Positions 1 through 10,581 of a DNA stretch of 64,000 nucleotides are shown piece after piece. Under the pieces are notes generated by a model. The model was not told the DNA's origin, made no database searches, and saw only the letters and a program-made list of their open reading frames with translations. Source of the stretch: Sipunculus nudus (Eukaryota; Annelida; Sipuncula; Golfingiida; Sipunculidae); NCBI GenBank assembly GCA_026874595.1, contig CM049315.1, positions 72,709,416 to 72,773,415 of the forward strand, read 5' to 3'. The position numbers and the translations under genes are program-made. Every line of letters begins with the position of its first letter. The stretch's first letter is position 1.

Positions 1-401
1 CTCAGAGTAGAAGCTGCCAACCATGATATATGTTTAAATGGATTCCTTAGGGATAAAAATAGGATGGTTGTCATTTTTATGCCTTAGATATTTTTATTGA
101 CGCTTTTGATAATCGAGTGAAAGTCGAGTGAAAGTCAGGCTTTACATATGAGGCATGGATATATTAAACACTAAACGGAACATTTGTGTGAAAAATACTA
201 CATACTAATGTTCATGCCACACCAAAGAGTGAATGATTGAAACAAAGTTGTGAATATAACTGTTGCATTTCCTGTTTCAAATATTGTCTGGAGAGAGTTA
301 AATATGCACAATATCCCATAAAACCTAAATAATACACATATATGTCCTATGGAAATAACTTCGAGCCCTCAAGCTAACAATATCCCATGTGGTAAGTAGT
401 C
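1..401. other. No gene seen
   Basis: AT-rich sequence with no open frame of note, no RNA gene and no clear repeat that I can recognise. Confidence 0.4.
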
Positions 402-976
402 CTAATTCTGGTCATCTTGATCATCAGTAAATGAGTTCCTGCACCATGTTGCACGAGCACAATTACAAGCACCTATACAGTATATGTCCCTCCTACGACA
501 GAGACAATGTTCTGCATTGTGTGCCTTACTCTGCAACCGCAAACTGTCAGTGCAAAGCCAATGGCCTGCACAGGCTCTTTTGGCAAGTAGTTCGGGTATA
601 AGTGTACTATCAAGCATATGCCTACCAAAGGTAGCTGGTGGTGTGTATCAAGGCACTGTTTCCATAATCATGTTTGATAATTTGCCCTTTTGATATTGAG
701 CACTAAGGCTTCTTGTGTTGGTGGCAATGAATCAATATTGGCCTTTAGTTTCCTGAATTTGGTGCAGCAATTTGCCTGGATGGAATGGAAGATTGAAACT
801 TTGGTCAAACAGTCTTCAGACAAATTGTTTAACAGAGGCAATGGGTGCCTTGCTTGGTACCATGTCTTGATTTGGTGGTGAAGAAGTTGAGAACAGTTTT
901 GGAACATTTTCCATGCAGACGGCTTTCCCTTCGTCATTCCAGGGCTCTGGGTCTGCATTTCTTGAACATCGTCCAT
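402..976 (-). pseudogene. Decayed C-terminal part of a transposon-associated Cys-rich protein
   Basis: Two minus-strand frames in tandem look like one broken protein. The upstream part (about 976-668) ends with LPPTQEALVLNIKRANYQT. This resembles a 'PPT-EAL-x-HIKRA-x-YQ' stretch that I recall from uncharacterised transposon-encoded proteins common in invertebrate genomes. The downstream part (about 617-402) has the Cys-rich tail AEHCLCRRRDIYCIGACNC, the usual ending of that family, where C-x-C-x-C clusters probably bind metal. A frame change and stop codons lie between the two parts near 617-668. Nothing nearby suggests a host gene. The family match is from memory of its sequence style, so the superfamily is left open. 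The coding capacity is clearly lost. Confidence 0.4.
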
Positions 977-1087
977 TCTTTTCTTCAGCTATTTGCGGGC
1001 AGTATATGCTGACATATTTGGAAATATTAAGAATGTTTATGTTGGGCTTAATGCCTTACAAAGGCAGCATTCCCTGGTAGCACATTT

Positions 1088-1160
1088 GAGCTCAGCTGAC
1101 TGAAAGTCATCTGAGCTAAAGCGATCACTCTTTGTCCGGCGTCCGTCCGTCTGCCTTTTC
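1088..1160 (+). repeat. Dispersed repeat copy (agctcagctgactg family)
   Basis: It begins with gctcagctgactgaaagtca, continues with a gcgatcactctttgtccg-like segment and ends in GTCC/GTCT-rich tandem DNA. Related copies lie at 1962-2035 (+), about 23603-23680 (+, diverged) and 28180-28248 (-). This identifies a dispersed element. The family is not recognised. Confidence 0.55.
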
Positions 1161-1961
1161 CGCCTGTCTAGCTGTCCGTCCGTTAACTCGGCACTAATCG
1201 TAGCTGCTGGACCTGGAATCTTTCAACTTGACATCCAGGGAGGTCCATGGAAAATCTCCTGGGAAACCTGAAATTTAGTCTCTGTTACCCATATTCTTCA
1301 AGCTATGTTGTTAATAAGTACCCCTGGAAATTTGAAAATTTGATACCAAAGCAGGGCACAAATTATAACCATTAGACCTAGAATCTTTTAACGTGTTACC
1401 ATTAACTTTGAGACAGTCCATGACAGCAGTTGTATCAGTTTGTCAACTTTGGTTTTATCTGGTGTCCTGAACATCATATATAATTATTGATCAAGACTAT
1501 TGTTTTTTTCAGTTCCTTGTGGTGACATCTGTATTTTTTATATCTTTCATAGCACATGTATATAAACTTTTTCAACACTGACAAACTCAAACCAATGGTG
1601 TCAGCTTTTCAACTGTAAATTGATCCATTGTCATGGAACATGGTATGTTTTTTTATAAAGAATTGTTACATCAGTGGCCGAAGACTGGTTTAAATCAACT
1701 GCAAATGTTCATTCATGCCTAGTATCACTATTTTGCCCTGAACCATCAGCTGATGTGCTTTATGCATATTGTCTTCCAGCTCCTCCCCAAAATTTTAACA
1801 ACTTTTGCATTAATTTCCTTCTTTAAAGACAACAGTTGTAAAAATTAGGCCTTTATCCCATGTTTGTCACCTGAGATACATGACCCATGGGTAACTTGTA
1901 TACAAATGCAAGAAGATTAAGCAAGCTTAAGTATCAAAGTATCTTTCCAGAAAACCGCTTT

Positions 1962-2035
1962 TTAGCTCAGTTGACTGAAAGTCATATGAGCTATAGGTAT
2001 CGCCCTTTGTCCTTCCTCCGTCTGTCCGGTCGGCC
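1962..2035 (+). repeat. Dispersed repeat copy (agctcagctgactg family)
   Basis: Second copy in the same orientation as the one at 1088. It shares tagctcagttgactgaaagt, then catatgagct, then gccctttgtcc and a short GTCTGTCCG run. Confidence 0.55.
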
Positions 2036-2540
2036 GTTAACGGGGCAAAAATCGTAACTATAAAGCGTAGGATCATAATTCCCTGCATCCTGAGAGATCC
2101 TCAAATGTTCTCCGCAGCGACCTGAAATTAGGTCACTGTGACCTGCATTCTTTGATTTATGGAGCGGGGTTAATCCCCCCCCCCCCCCCGCAATAATTTA
2201 AAATGTACACACTAACTGCCAGATTCCCCGATAAACGGCTTGATGGATTGTCATCAAATTTGGTGTGCTTATAGGTCTTAACAACCCTTAGCTACTGTGC
2301 AGGAATGGTGGCGACATTTGCATTTTCTTTATTTTTACAAATTTTTACCTTAATTTTTGAGAATACTAGGTCTGTTAACGAGTGCACAAATTGTACCTGT
2401 AATGGCTTGAATCATGAACTTTTGCAGCCTGAGAAATCCATAAAAGTTCTCCTCAGAAACCTGAAATTAGATCACTGTGATCTATTCTCCGAGTTATGGG
2501 GGGGGGGTGTTTGAGCACTCCAGAAATATTGTAACCAGTA

Positions 2541-2689
2541 CAGTGAAACCTCCTTGTGTCGAAGTCGAAGGGACCCTAAGAAAACTTCGACACATCCGAG
2601 GTTCGACACAAGCGGGAATATCTAGTCTGTGACTTCGACATAAGCATGGTATTCGACTTAAACGAGTTCGACACAACGAGGTTTCACTG
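2541..2689. mobile_element. 149-bp palindromic MITE with TA target duplication
   Basis: The left end cagtgaaacctcctt and right end aacgaggtttcactg are inverted repeats that extend inward through the tgtcgaa / ttcgacaca motifs. The element is flanked by TA on both sides (2539-2540 and 2690-2691). TA duplication with CAGT-starting inverted repeats is typical of Tc1/mariner or pogo/Tigger-type non-autonomous elements. The interior keeps repeating ttcgac/gtcgaa half-motifs, so the whole element could fold back. It has no coding capacity. Confidence 0.75.
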
Positions 2690-2939
2690 TATATACAAAT
2701 TACCAGATTTCTCAGGAAAGCTTGATGGCTTGTTTTTAAATTTGATGTGCTTATGGGTCTTGGTGAACTTAAACTAACATGTATGAATGATGATGCCACC
2801 TATACAATCTTAATTTGTTGCCTGTGCTTGGGCATATTGTCAGCATGTCAATCGGCTAAGCGTCATGACCCATACATGCATGTTTCACTTGTTCTAGTTT
2901 GGCTTTGAACTGCTGACACATATATATGCCTGGGTCTAT

Positions 2940-3579
2940 TGTGATGTATGTCCGTACGCGATGGCAGGGCACTCACGGAAGGACCTTAGAACCATTGACC
3001 CAGAAACAACAGGAACGCGTTGACCCGTGTCGCTTACAGTCATCTATTGAACTCCGGCAACAACAAATAAACGGACAAAGAGAACGTTTTCATTCATTCA
3101 TTAACAGCGGTTAAACAACCTGAACTGGAATTTAAAAGTGGATCGATCGATATTGCGTTAAGGTCCACAGACACTATAAATACCCTTCATTTAGTGATAT
3201 CCAGGGATATCCAGGCCTGATGATGTGTAGTCTCCTTGTGATAAGGCGGAGACATTTTGGACGTTTTGGACTTTATTATGGCTGTGCACGGATTATGAAC
3301 TGAACTTTCGTTATGACTCCTCAGAGCAACCCCGGAGTCATTTTTATTTCGTCGAACCAGCACCAGTGACTTTACAGCAGATAAGTATTTCTTCATTTGT
3401 ACCGCACCAAGATTTAGTTATTATGTGTTAAAGACTTTGTGTTCATATATTGTGTATATTGTAAATAATGTTTGTTTAAATAATTATATATATTTTGTAC
3501 TATATTTGTGAGTCAGTTTTTCATTTAACATCTTCGTTATGTGAGTGGAACTCGGGGATGTTTTGTGCAACATGCAACA
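2940..3579 (+). repeat. 5' LTR (3' boundary inferred)
   Basis: It starts TGTGATGTATG. The first 450 bp match the downstream LTR with four substitutions and one 5-bp indel. After 3389 the downstream copy no longer matches. I place the end at the CA of gcaaca (about 3579), just before the primer-binding site at 3585. This makes the LTR about 640 bp and means the right copy lacks roughly 190 bp. An AATAAA lies at about 3066. Confidence 0.7.
3175..3182 (+). promoter_or_regulatory. TATA box in the 5' LTR
   Basis: TATAAATA inside the LTR, with an identical copy in the 3' LTR at about 8900. Its position is consistent with the core promoter of the element; the start site is not visible. Confidence 0.5.
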
Positions 3580-3584
3580 TAAAA

Positions 3585-3598
3585 TGGGGGCTCGTCCG
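3585..3598 (+). promoter_or_regulatory. Primer-binding site, tRNA-Pro type
   Basis: TGGGGGCTCGTCCG begins six bases after the inferred LTR end. It matches the well-known tRNA-Pro primer site of many retroelements over its first 14 nt. It fixes the plus orientation and the LTR/leader boundary. Confidence 0.75.
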
Positions 3599-3867
3599 CT
3601 TGCTTTTCTCTTTTTGGCTCGTTTTCTTTAGGGGTATGAATTGGGGTTATTTCTACATTTTTCAAATCATTTTTCTATTTTGAGTATTGACTCAAATATC
3701 ATAGTTTCATTTTTGATATGAATTTCTAAAGTAAGAAAGACTCACAGTAAACTTTAGTAACATTGTAGTAGATTGTATAGTCATATATTTTTTAGAAAAA
3801 AGTATTTCATATAGTAGAATATTGGTTATTTCATATTTTTATATGACAAACTCATAAAAAACTCAAA

Positions 3868-6130
3868 ATGGATATTAATAAATTTATAGTTAATCCCACT
3901 ACGCAGGTCTTAGACCAAATGAAAAAAGTTGAGTTATTGGAAACTTGTAACAAATTAAATATAGAAGGAAAACAGTCAATGAGAAAGTCAGAATTAAAAA
4001 GGAGAATTGTAGATCATCTTGTGGATAATGATCTGTTTGAGGATTCCGTTTTGGAATTGTACCCTCCAGAACCACAAAAAGGTGCTGATTCTGGTCAATA
4101 TGAATATCAATTGAAATTAAAAGAATTAGAAATAAAAGAACTAGAACTTAAACTTAAACTAAAATTCGAAGAGGATAAAAAAGAAAATTCTGCGACGGGT
4201 GGAATTTTAGACCCTAACAGATATATCAGATTAGTTCCTTCATTCAATGAAAAAGAAATAGATAAATTCTTTCTACACTTTGAGAAAATCGCTAAAAATC
4301 TTAGGTGGCCAATAGAGTTGTGGCCTATTCTGGCACAAAGTGTATTCACTGGAAAAGCCCAAGAAATATATTCTTCTTTATCTGTAGAAGAATGTTCAAA
4401 TTATGATTCTCTCAAATATGCTATTCTTCATGCATAGGAATTAGTGCCTGAAGCTTACAGACAAAGGTTTCGAAATTTACGGAGAACATATACTCAAACT
4501 CATGTTGAATTTGCTCATGAGAAAGAGGTACTTTTTAAGAAATGGTGTAACTCAAAAACCGTGAATTCAGATTATGAGAAATTAAAACAACTGATATTAG
4601 TTGAAAAGTTTAAGAAATGTATTAGAGATGATATTAAGACATATTTAGATGAGAAGGAAGTAACTACGTTACAACAAGCGGCAAAATTTGCCGATGAATT
4701 TGCTTTGACTCATAAGAGTAAATTTGATAAATCAAGAGAAGTTAGTTTTCAAAGACCAAGAAATGTAAATGGTAGTGACAAAAAGGGGAGTCCACCTCGA
4801 CCCAGAAAAGAATTTTCTGAGGGTAAAAAGGGTGAGACAAGTGAAAAACCCAGATTGAGGACTGGACCTATCTGCTATTATTGTAAGAAACCAGGACATG
4901 TTATGGCTACGTGTCAGAGTCTCAAAAAGAATAAAAAGACAAGTCTTAAGGAAACGTCACCAAATGCACTCGTGAATACATACGAGGGCTTGCTTTGCAA
5001 ACCTCCATCAGGGACAGTAGGTTTAAAGGATCCTGTCATTGTGGAAAAGAATGACTTTCAGGCTATTCGTCAAGAATTTAAGCCTTTTGTGTCAGAGGGT
5101 TTTGTATCTTTAAAAAGGAACAATATTGAACCCGTACCAATCAAAATTCTAAGAGACACTGGAGCGTCTCAGTCTCTATTGTTAGAAAGTGAATTACCTT
5201 TCTCTGATGAGACGGCAACCGGAGAAATTGTATTGGCTCAGGGTATTGAGGGTTCTATTGTTACAGTTCCTTTGCACGAAATTATTTTAAAGTCAGGGTT
5301 GGCGTCAGGTCCTGTTAAGGTCGGGATTTTGCCTAGCTTACCCGTAAAGGGAGTGTCATTATTGGGGAATGATTTGGCGGGAGGAAATGTGACGGCTTAT
5401 CCTTGTATGGTTTCTAAGCCGAGTACTGACATTGTTGATAAGGCGGAACATGAAGAAATATTTCCGGCCTGTGCGGTCACTCGAGCGATGGCTAAAAAAG
5501 CCGATATGGTGGCCGGGAGAGTCACCAATAATATGGCCGTGGACAATAGTTCCACTGTTAAGGCCAATGATATGGCTGTGACGAGAGATGTCACTGGTAG
5601 AGCCAATTATACGGCCGTGGACAAAGGTTTCACTGTTAAGCCCGCACCTAGGGCTATTGATAGCACCATTACGGCTGTGGATGGGAATTCCACTGTTAAA
5701 GTCGATATTAAGGTGGACGTAGATTCCACTGATGAAAAAGCCAATACGGCTATGGTTCATAGGACCAAAAATGATGATAATACACCTACTGATATTAAAG
5801 CAGATAGAAATATTGTAGATGATGATGTGATAGATTTGTCACAAACATTCTTGAATGTCACTAACCATAATAATGACCAACCAGCGCTTTCTCGTTCTCA
5901 ATATGAGAAAAGAGCTGAGAAAATATCGGATGAGACTTTTCCTTTAGGGAATAGGGATAATCTTTTGAAAGAACAAAAGAATGATACAGGTCTTGCACAT
6001 TTATATGATTTGGTATCACCGAGTGAAGAGTTAGACAAGGTATCATCAGGTTATTTCATACTAAATGATATTTTGATGAGAAAATGGAAACCTAAAGATA
6101 TTCCCTCAACAGAGGACTGCATGGGCTACA
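3868..6130 (+). pseudogene. gag-protease region of the Gmr1-like element, with an in-frame stop
   Basis: The frame opens at ATG 3868 after a 270-bp leader. The N-terminus has a SAP-like helical segment, then a highly charged coiled-coil stretch (KELEIKELELKLKLK) and a capsid-like region. A TAG at 4435-4437 interrupts the frame, which continues in the same phase at once, so it is a point nonsense change or, less likely, readthrough. A CCHC zinc knuckle (C-x2-C-x4-H-x4-C) lies at 4873-4914. The aspartic protease active site DTGA starts at 5155. Between about 5480 and 5760 there is a low-complexity, imperfectly repeated Ala/Val/Asp/Thr-rich linker. The frame is lost near 6120-6143, just before the integrase N-terminus. 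Confidence 0.8.
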
Positions 6131-7445
6131 GTAAATCAGATTGTGATTCCTGAAGTGTATAGATCAGAAATAATGAAGATAGCCCATGAATCACCTTTGT
6201 CAGGACATTTTGGTGTAAACAAGACTAAAGAAAGGATACTAAGGCATTTCTTTTGGCCAAGAATGAATCAAGATATAGCTAGGTTTTGTAAAACTTGTCA
6301 TACTTGTCAAATGGTAGGAAAATACAATCATGATTCACCAAAAGCTCCATTACAACCAATTCCAGTCATGGAAGAAGCCATGTCTAGAATTATTATAGAC
6401 TGTGTTGGTCCAATGTCAAAAACTAAAAATGGAAATCAATATTTCTTGACCATCATGTGTACTGCAACAAGATTTCCAGAGGCCATTCCTTTGAGAAATA
6501 TCAAAACCAAAACTATCACTAAAGCATTGGTAAAATTCTTTACAATGTTTGGTATGCCTAAAGAAATTCAATCAGATCAAGGGTCAAAACTTTACATCTG
6601 AATTATTACAACAGTTGACAAATGAATTAGGTGTTAATCGTTAATCAGATCTTGTCAAGTGCATATCATCCGCAATCCCAGGGTGCTTTAGAGAGATTTC
6701 ATTCTACTCTGAAAACCATGTTGAAGACTTATTGTTTTCATAACAAGAGGGATTGGGACGAAGGGTCCCGCTATTGTTATTTGCGGTTAGGGATTCAGTC
6801 CAGGAGTCACTCGGATTTACTCCGTTTGAACTCATGTTTGGCCACACTATTAGAGGCCCATTGAATGTAATCAAAGATCAATGGCTTAGTGAACAAAACA
6901 GACGGAAAACCGTTTTAGATTATGTGGTCACATTCAAAGAACGGTTGAATGATACATGTGAATTAGCAAGACAGAATTTGGCTAAAGCTCAAACCAAGAT
7001 GAAAACATGGTATGATAAGAAAGCAAGACATCAGGAATTGAATGTAGGAGATAAGGTACTTGCATTGTTACCATGTAAAGAAGGTCCATTACAATCAAGA
7101 TATCATGGACCCTATGAGATTTATAGAAAGATTAACAATGTCAATTACATAATCAAAACTCCAGATAGACGTAAGGGAACTTAATTATGTCATGTGAATA
7201 TGCTCAAACCATATTTTGAGAGGAACGATACATTAGTGAAACCTGTTTGTATAACATATGATGATAATGAAATATCAGAAACTACTGATATTTTCAAAGA
7301 TTTTGAAACAAGTAAAGAAAAGAATGAAAAACCAAAATTAGGTAATTCAGAGATATTGGCAAACTTAGATGTGAAACTAGAACATCGGTCGTCTGAAAAA
7401 TCTCAAGATTTGTCAAAATTGTTGAGAAAATATAAACAATATTTC
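6125..7445 (+). pseudogene. Integrase of the Gmr1-like element, frameshifted
   Basis: The N-terminal zinc-binding region has H..H spaced with C-x2-C (CKTCHTC, about 6287-6310). The catalytic core shows its first Asp in IIIDCVGP (about 6390), its second in SDQG (about 6571), and Glu in GALERF (about 6685). A C-terminal GPY/F-like module follows (RYHGPYEIYRKI, about 7100). Frame breaks lie near 6590, 6630 and 6755, and a TAA stop at 7182-7184 interrupts an otherwise continuous frame. The segment sits between protease and RT, which defines the unusual domain order. The catalytic residues are all still visible. Confidence 0.8.
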
Positions 7446-8247
7446 CAGATGTACCTAGTAGAACAAATGTTATATATCATGATGTGGATGTCGGTGATGC
7501 AAAACCAATAAAACAACACCCATACAGGGTTAATCCCGAAACTCTTGCCAACTTAAGAAAAGAAATAGATTACATGTTACATTTAGGTCATGTCATAGGA
7601 CAAGGTGATGTAGAACCTATTCAAACCAAAATTGAGGCCACTGTCAACTTCCAGAGACCTACATCAAAAAAGAGTTTACAAAGATTTCTAGGCATGACTG
7701 GGTATTATAGAAGGTTTTGTAAAACTTTGCTGAGATAACTACCCTTCTCACAAATTTGTTAAAGAAAAAGGAGATATATATTTGGACTGATGACTGCGAA
7801 GCAGCATTCGAGAAATTGAAGTCGATGATGATCAATACACCTGTCTTGAAAGCACCTGGTTTTGACAAAGATTTTAAGTTATGTGTTGATGCTAGCGAAC
7901 AATCAGCTGGTGCTATATTGATTCAAGAAGATGAACAAGGGATTGATCATCCAGTCTGTTATTACTCAAAGAAATTTAAAGATTACCAGAGAAATTATTC
8001 CACCATTGAAAAAGAATTATTGGCGCTTATCTTAGCACTGCAATATTTTGAAATCTATGTGAGATCAGTTTCTCATCCATTGGTGAATTATACTGATCAT
8101 AACCCTTTAGTGTTCTTGAGTAGAATGAAGAACAAGAACAGGAGGTTATTAAATTGGAGTCTACTCTTACAAGAGTATGACATCAATGTGAAACACATAA
8201 GAGGAAAGGATAATGTCATCGCTGACGCATTATCTAGATGTTATTGA
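7446..8247 (+). pseudogene. Reverse transcriptase remnant plus RNase H, RT core deleted
   Basis: The RT starts normally (KPIKQHPYRVNP, about 7501) and reaches EIDYML near 7580. It then jumps directly to the connection region (LGHVIGQGDVEPI, about 7590-7620) and RFLGMTGYYRRF. The fingers-palm part, including the YxDD catalytic motif, is missing, a loss of very roughly 450-500 bp. A one-base frame break occurs near 7445 and another near 7730. RNase H (7756-8247) looks complete: catalytic Asp in CVDAS, Glu in IEKELLAL, Asp in YTDHNP, and the terminal DNVIADALSR motif. It ends at TGA. Confidence 0.8.
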
Positions 8248-8663
8248 TAAATTTGTATTTGAATTGTATTGTTAGAGAATGGTATGGGTGAAGATGTTAC
8301 ATTGAGATGCAGTAGCTATTACGCATTATAAGCTAGTAGGATGAATTGTGCATTAGTCATAGGGATATTATTTTGCACAAGTCGTAGTAATGTTCGACGG
8401 TTTTGTGAGTTATTAGTGTGTGTATTATCACAGTGAAGTTAAAATGAATTGGATAGATTATTTGCATATGTTTGCAAGAAAAGAAATGATGGCTATTGAT
8501 GTCAATTATAAATGATATTGTAGATTATAAAAGTTTATATCCTGATGTTAACATAATTATATTTCTCATATATATATAACATATCACCCAAAGATATATA
8601 TTTTAGATATTGTAAAATTTTACTCATGAAAATATCATAAAATCTTCTTTTTTAGGAGGATGG
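8248..8663 (+). other. 3' untranslated part of the element with polypurine tract
   Basis: About 400 bp of AT-rich noncoding DNA between the RNase H stop and the 3' LTR. The purine-rich AGGAGGATGG (8654-8663) directly abuts the LTR and is the likely plus-strand primer site. Confidence 0.6.
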
Positions 8664-9118
8664 TGTGATGTATGTCCGTACGCGATGGCAGGGCACTCAC
8701 GGAAGGACCTTAGAACCATTGACCCAGAAACAACAGGAACGCGTTGACCCGTGTCGCTTACAGTCATCTATTGAACTCCGGCAACAACAAATAAACGGAC
8801 AAAGAGAACGTTTTCATTCATTCATTAACGGCGGTTAAACAACCTGAACTGGAATTTAAAGGTGGATCGATCGATATTGCGTTAAGGTCCACAGACACTA
8901 TAAATACCCTTCATTTAGTGATATCCAGGGATATCCAGGCCTGATGATGTGTAGTCTCCTTGTGATAAGGCGGAGACATTTTGGACGTTTTGGACTTTAT
9001 AATGGCTGTGCACGGATTATGAACTGAACTTTCGTTATGACTCCTCAGAGCAACCCCGGAGTCATTTTAATTTCGTCGAACCAGCACCAGTGACTTTGAT
9101 TTACAGCAGATAAGTATT
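8664..9118 (+). repeat. 3' LTR, truncated
   Basis: It starts TGTGATGTATG and follows the 5' LTR to the shared taagtatt. It differs at four positions and has an extra gattt-type 5-bp insertion near 9098. Beyond 9118 only a short tgtaccgca is shared at a different spacing. The last ~190 bp of the LTR are missing or were replaced. Confidence 0.8.
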
Positions 9119-10177
9119 CACTGACACCTGCAAATCTGTACCGCAAAACTGCATCAAGCTGTTGAACATTGTGCAGCTTTTCCCTTGACTTTATGTCTTG
9201 ACGAAATATCCATTTTGACCATGTAATCGGAGGCAATGAGTTTCTCTGTGAACGAAATTGGATGTCAGACACCTGCCCTTAGAACGAGGAAGACACTTTA
9301 GTGCCTTCTAAACGCTTCTCCACTTTTTTTTTAAATATTTCTGATAAGTCGCGAGCAACCAAGAACAAAACTATAAAAACAAAAATTTATATTGGTTGAA
9401 AAGCTATGTACATATTACTACTAATCAGGAAAGTAAAATGGATAAAATGAAATATTGATTTTAATCAAGGAAAACTAGTGAAATTAGTGAAGCAATGGCA
9501 ATTAGCAATTATGATAAAGTGGCAGTTGTAAAAACCACATGCAAAATATATGCGTGCACAGTTTGCAAGGCAGGATGTTTTTCTAAAAACTTATACTCCT
9601 CAGTAGCTCTAACTACAGAATAAAATACCAACTAAAAACATTATAGTGAATTCAGGTTAGTGGCCAATATATTTAAAACCTTAACAACCGTTTATACATG
9701 CAGTTGACAAAGAACGATGCAGTTGTAAATGTCTATGAGAAATTAAGTGTCAAGTACTTTTATTGAAATTAGGATTTTACCTGTTTTTTTTCCTTATGCC
9801 TCAACAATGACTATAAAATAATTTTATGAGATGACAACCTGTCTAGAACAGTTGTTATTATATCCAAAAATAATAATTTCTAGGTTGGCAAATTCTACTC
9901 TGAGATATAATCAGGGTTTACAATTCCAGGATTTGCCCCCTGACTACTATGGCCATACCATAATACCACGCATGTCATGAGGGTCTACTGTCTAAAAAGG
10001 TTCCTATCGGGAAAGTTACATAATACCCCTTGGCATTTACATACCAGTAACATTCAAGTAACTGGTGAGGGCGTCACCTGGTGATGCTAATGGGCGTCAT
10101 GGTAAGGAGCTCTGGCTTGAAAACTTGATTTCAGTGGTATTATAGTATAAAACTACATTCCGATATTTTAGAAACTG
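9119..10177. other. No gene confirmed; one exon-like segment
   Basis: Mostly AT-rich DNA. On the minus strand, about 9270-9131 is open and bounded by an acceptor-like ...gggcag and a donor-like TTTGCAG/gtgtcagt. It abuts the truncated LTR. I do not recognise the peptide, and the minus-strand frames do not single out one reading. It may be a chance frame or a host exon next to the insertion. Confidence 0.25.
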
Positions 10178-10268
10178 TCATAAGATCAATAAGAAGAGTG
10201 GGGGCCAGTCCTGAGGTTTACAGGGCTCGCATTGGTCTTCACGGACCTGGTCCAAGAAAGACTGTTCC

Positions 10269-10514
10269 ATGGCGGGCACCCGCCATTTGTATTTAGTGAA
10301 GAAGGACCTGGCTGACCTTGACGTGGATACGGTAAACCTAGAGAGATGTGGTAACCGCAGAGGCACAGTTGTAGTAACAACCGGTAGTAACATGATAGGT
10401 GGTTATGCGGAAAGCGTCAGTTCTGTATCCCGCTGCTGTAGATTTTGTTTGATATCCAAGGAAGATATGGACACAGGAAATATTTTACCTCGGAACTTTG
10501 ATTCACGATCATAA
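10269..10514 (+). pseudogene. Fragment of a transposon-type protein
   Basis: The 81-codon frame contains NMIGGYAESVSSVS followed by CCRFCLISKED. The pattern 'G-F/Y-x-ES-F ... C-R-x-C' is one I recall from uncharacterised proteins of large invertebrate DNA transposons, where the Cys pair starts a metal-binding segment. There is no start context, no continuation and no partner exon. It lies just upstream of a minisatellite. I regard it as a decayed fragment; the family assignment is weak. Confidence 0.25.
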
Positions 10515-10581
10515 GAAAACTTTGATTTCTCAGTGTACAAAGTATATGACATTGATCTGGTTCATGATACTCGAGAAAATT

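Larger units (their letters stand above)
977..2540. other. Noncoding stretch with dispersed repeat copies
   Basis: No gene is seen. It holds two copies of a dispersed repeat (separate entries), a poly-C run at about 2167-2180, and a diverged internal duplication. The phrase 'cctgaaattaggtcactgtga' at about 2122 recurs as 'cctgaaattagatcactgtga' at about 2459, each time followed by a 'gttatgg/tttatgg' and a homopolymer run. Confidence 0.4.
2940..9118 (+). mobile_element. Ty3/gypsy-type LTR retrotransposon with integrase before RT (Gmr1-like order), defective
   Basis: Near-identical terminal repeats (2940-3389 and 8664-9118) flank a leader with a tRNA-type primer site. Inside are, in order, a gag with zinc knuckle, a DTG aspartic protease, an integrase (zinc-binding N-terminus plus catalytic core), a remnant of reverse transcriptase and a complete-looking RNase H. 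Integrase upstream of RT/RNase H is the Ty1/copia order, yet the RNase H and integrase sequences are Ty3/gypsy-like. This combination is what has been described for the Gmr1 group of Ty3/gypsy elements. The coding region has two in-frame stops, several frameshifts and loss of the RT core, so it cannot be autonomous. The right LTR is cut short and no target duplication can be paired; the left flank is tctat at 2935-2939. Confidence 0.85.
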
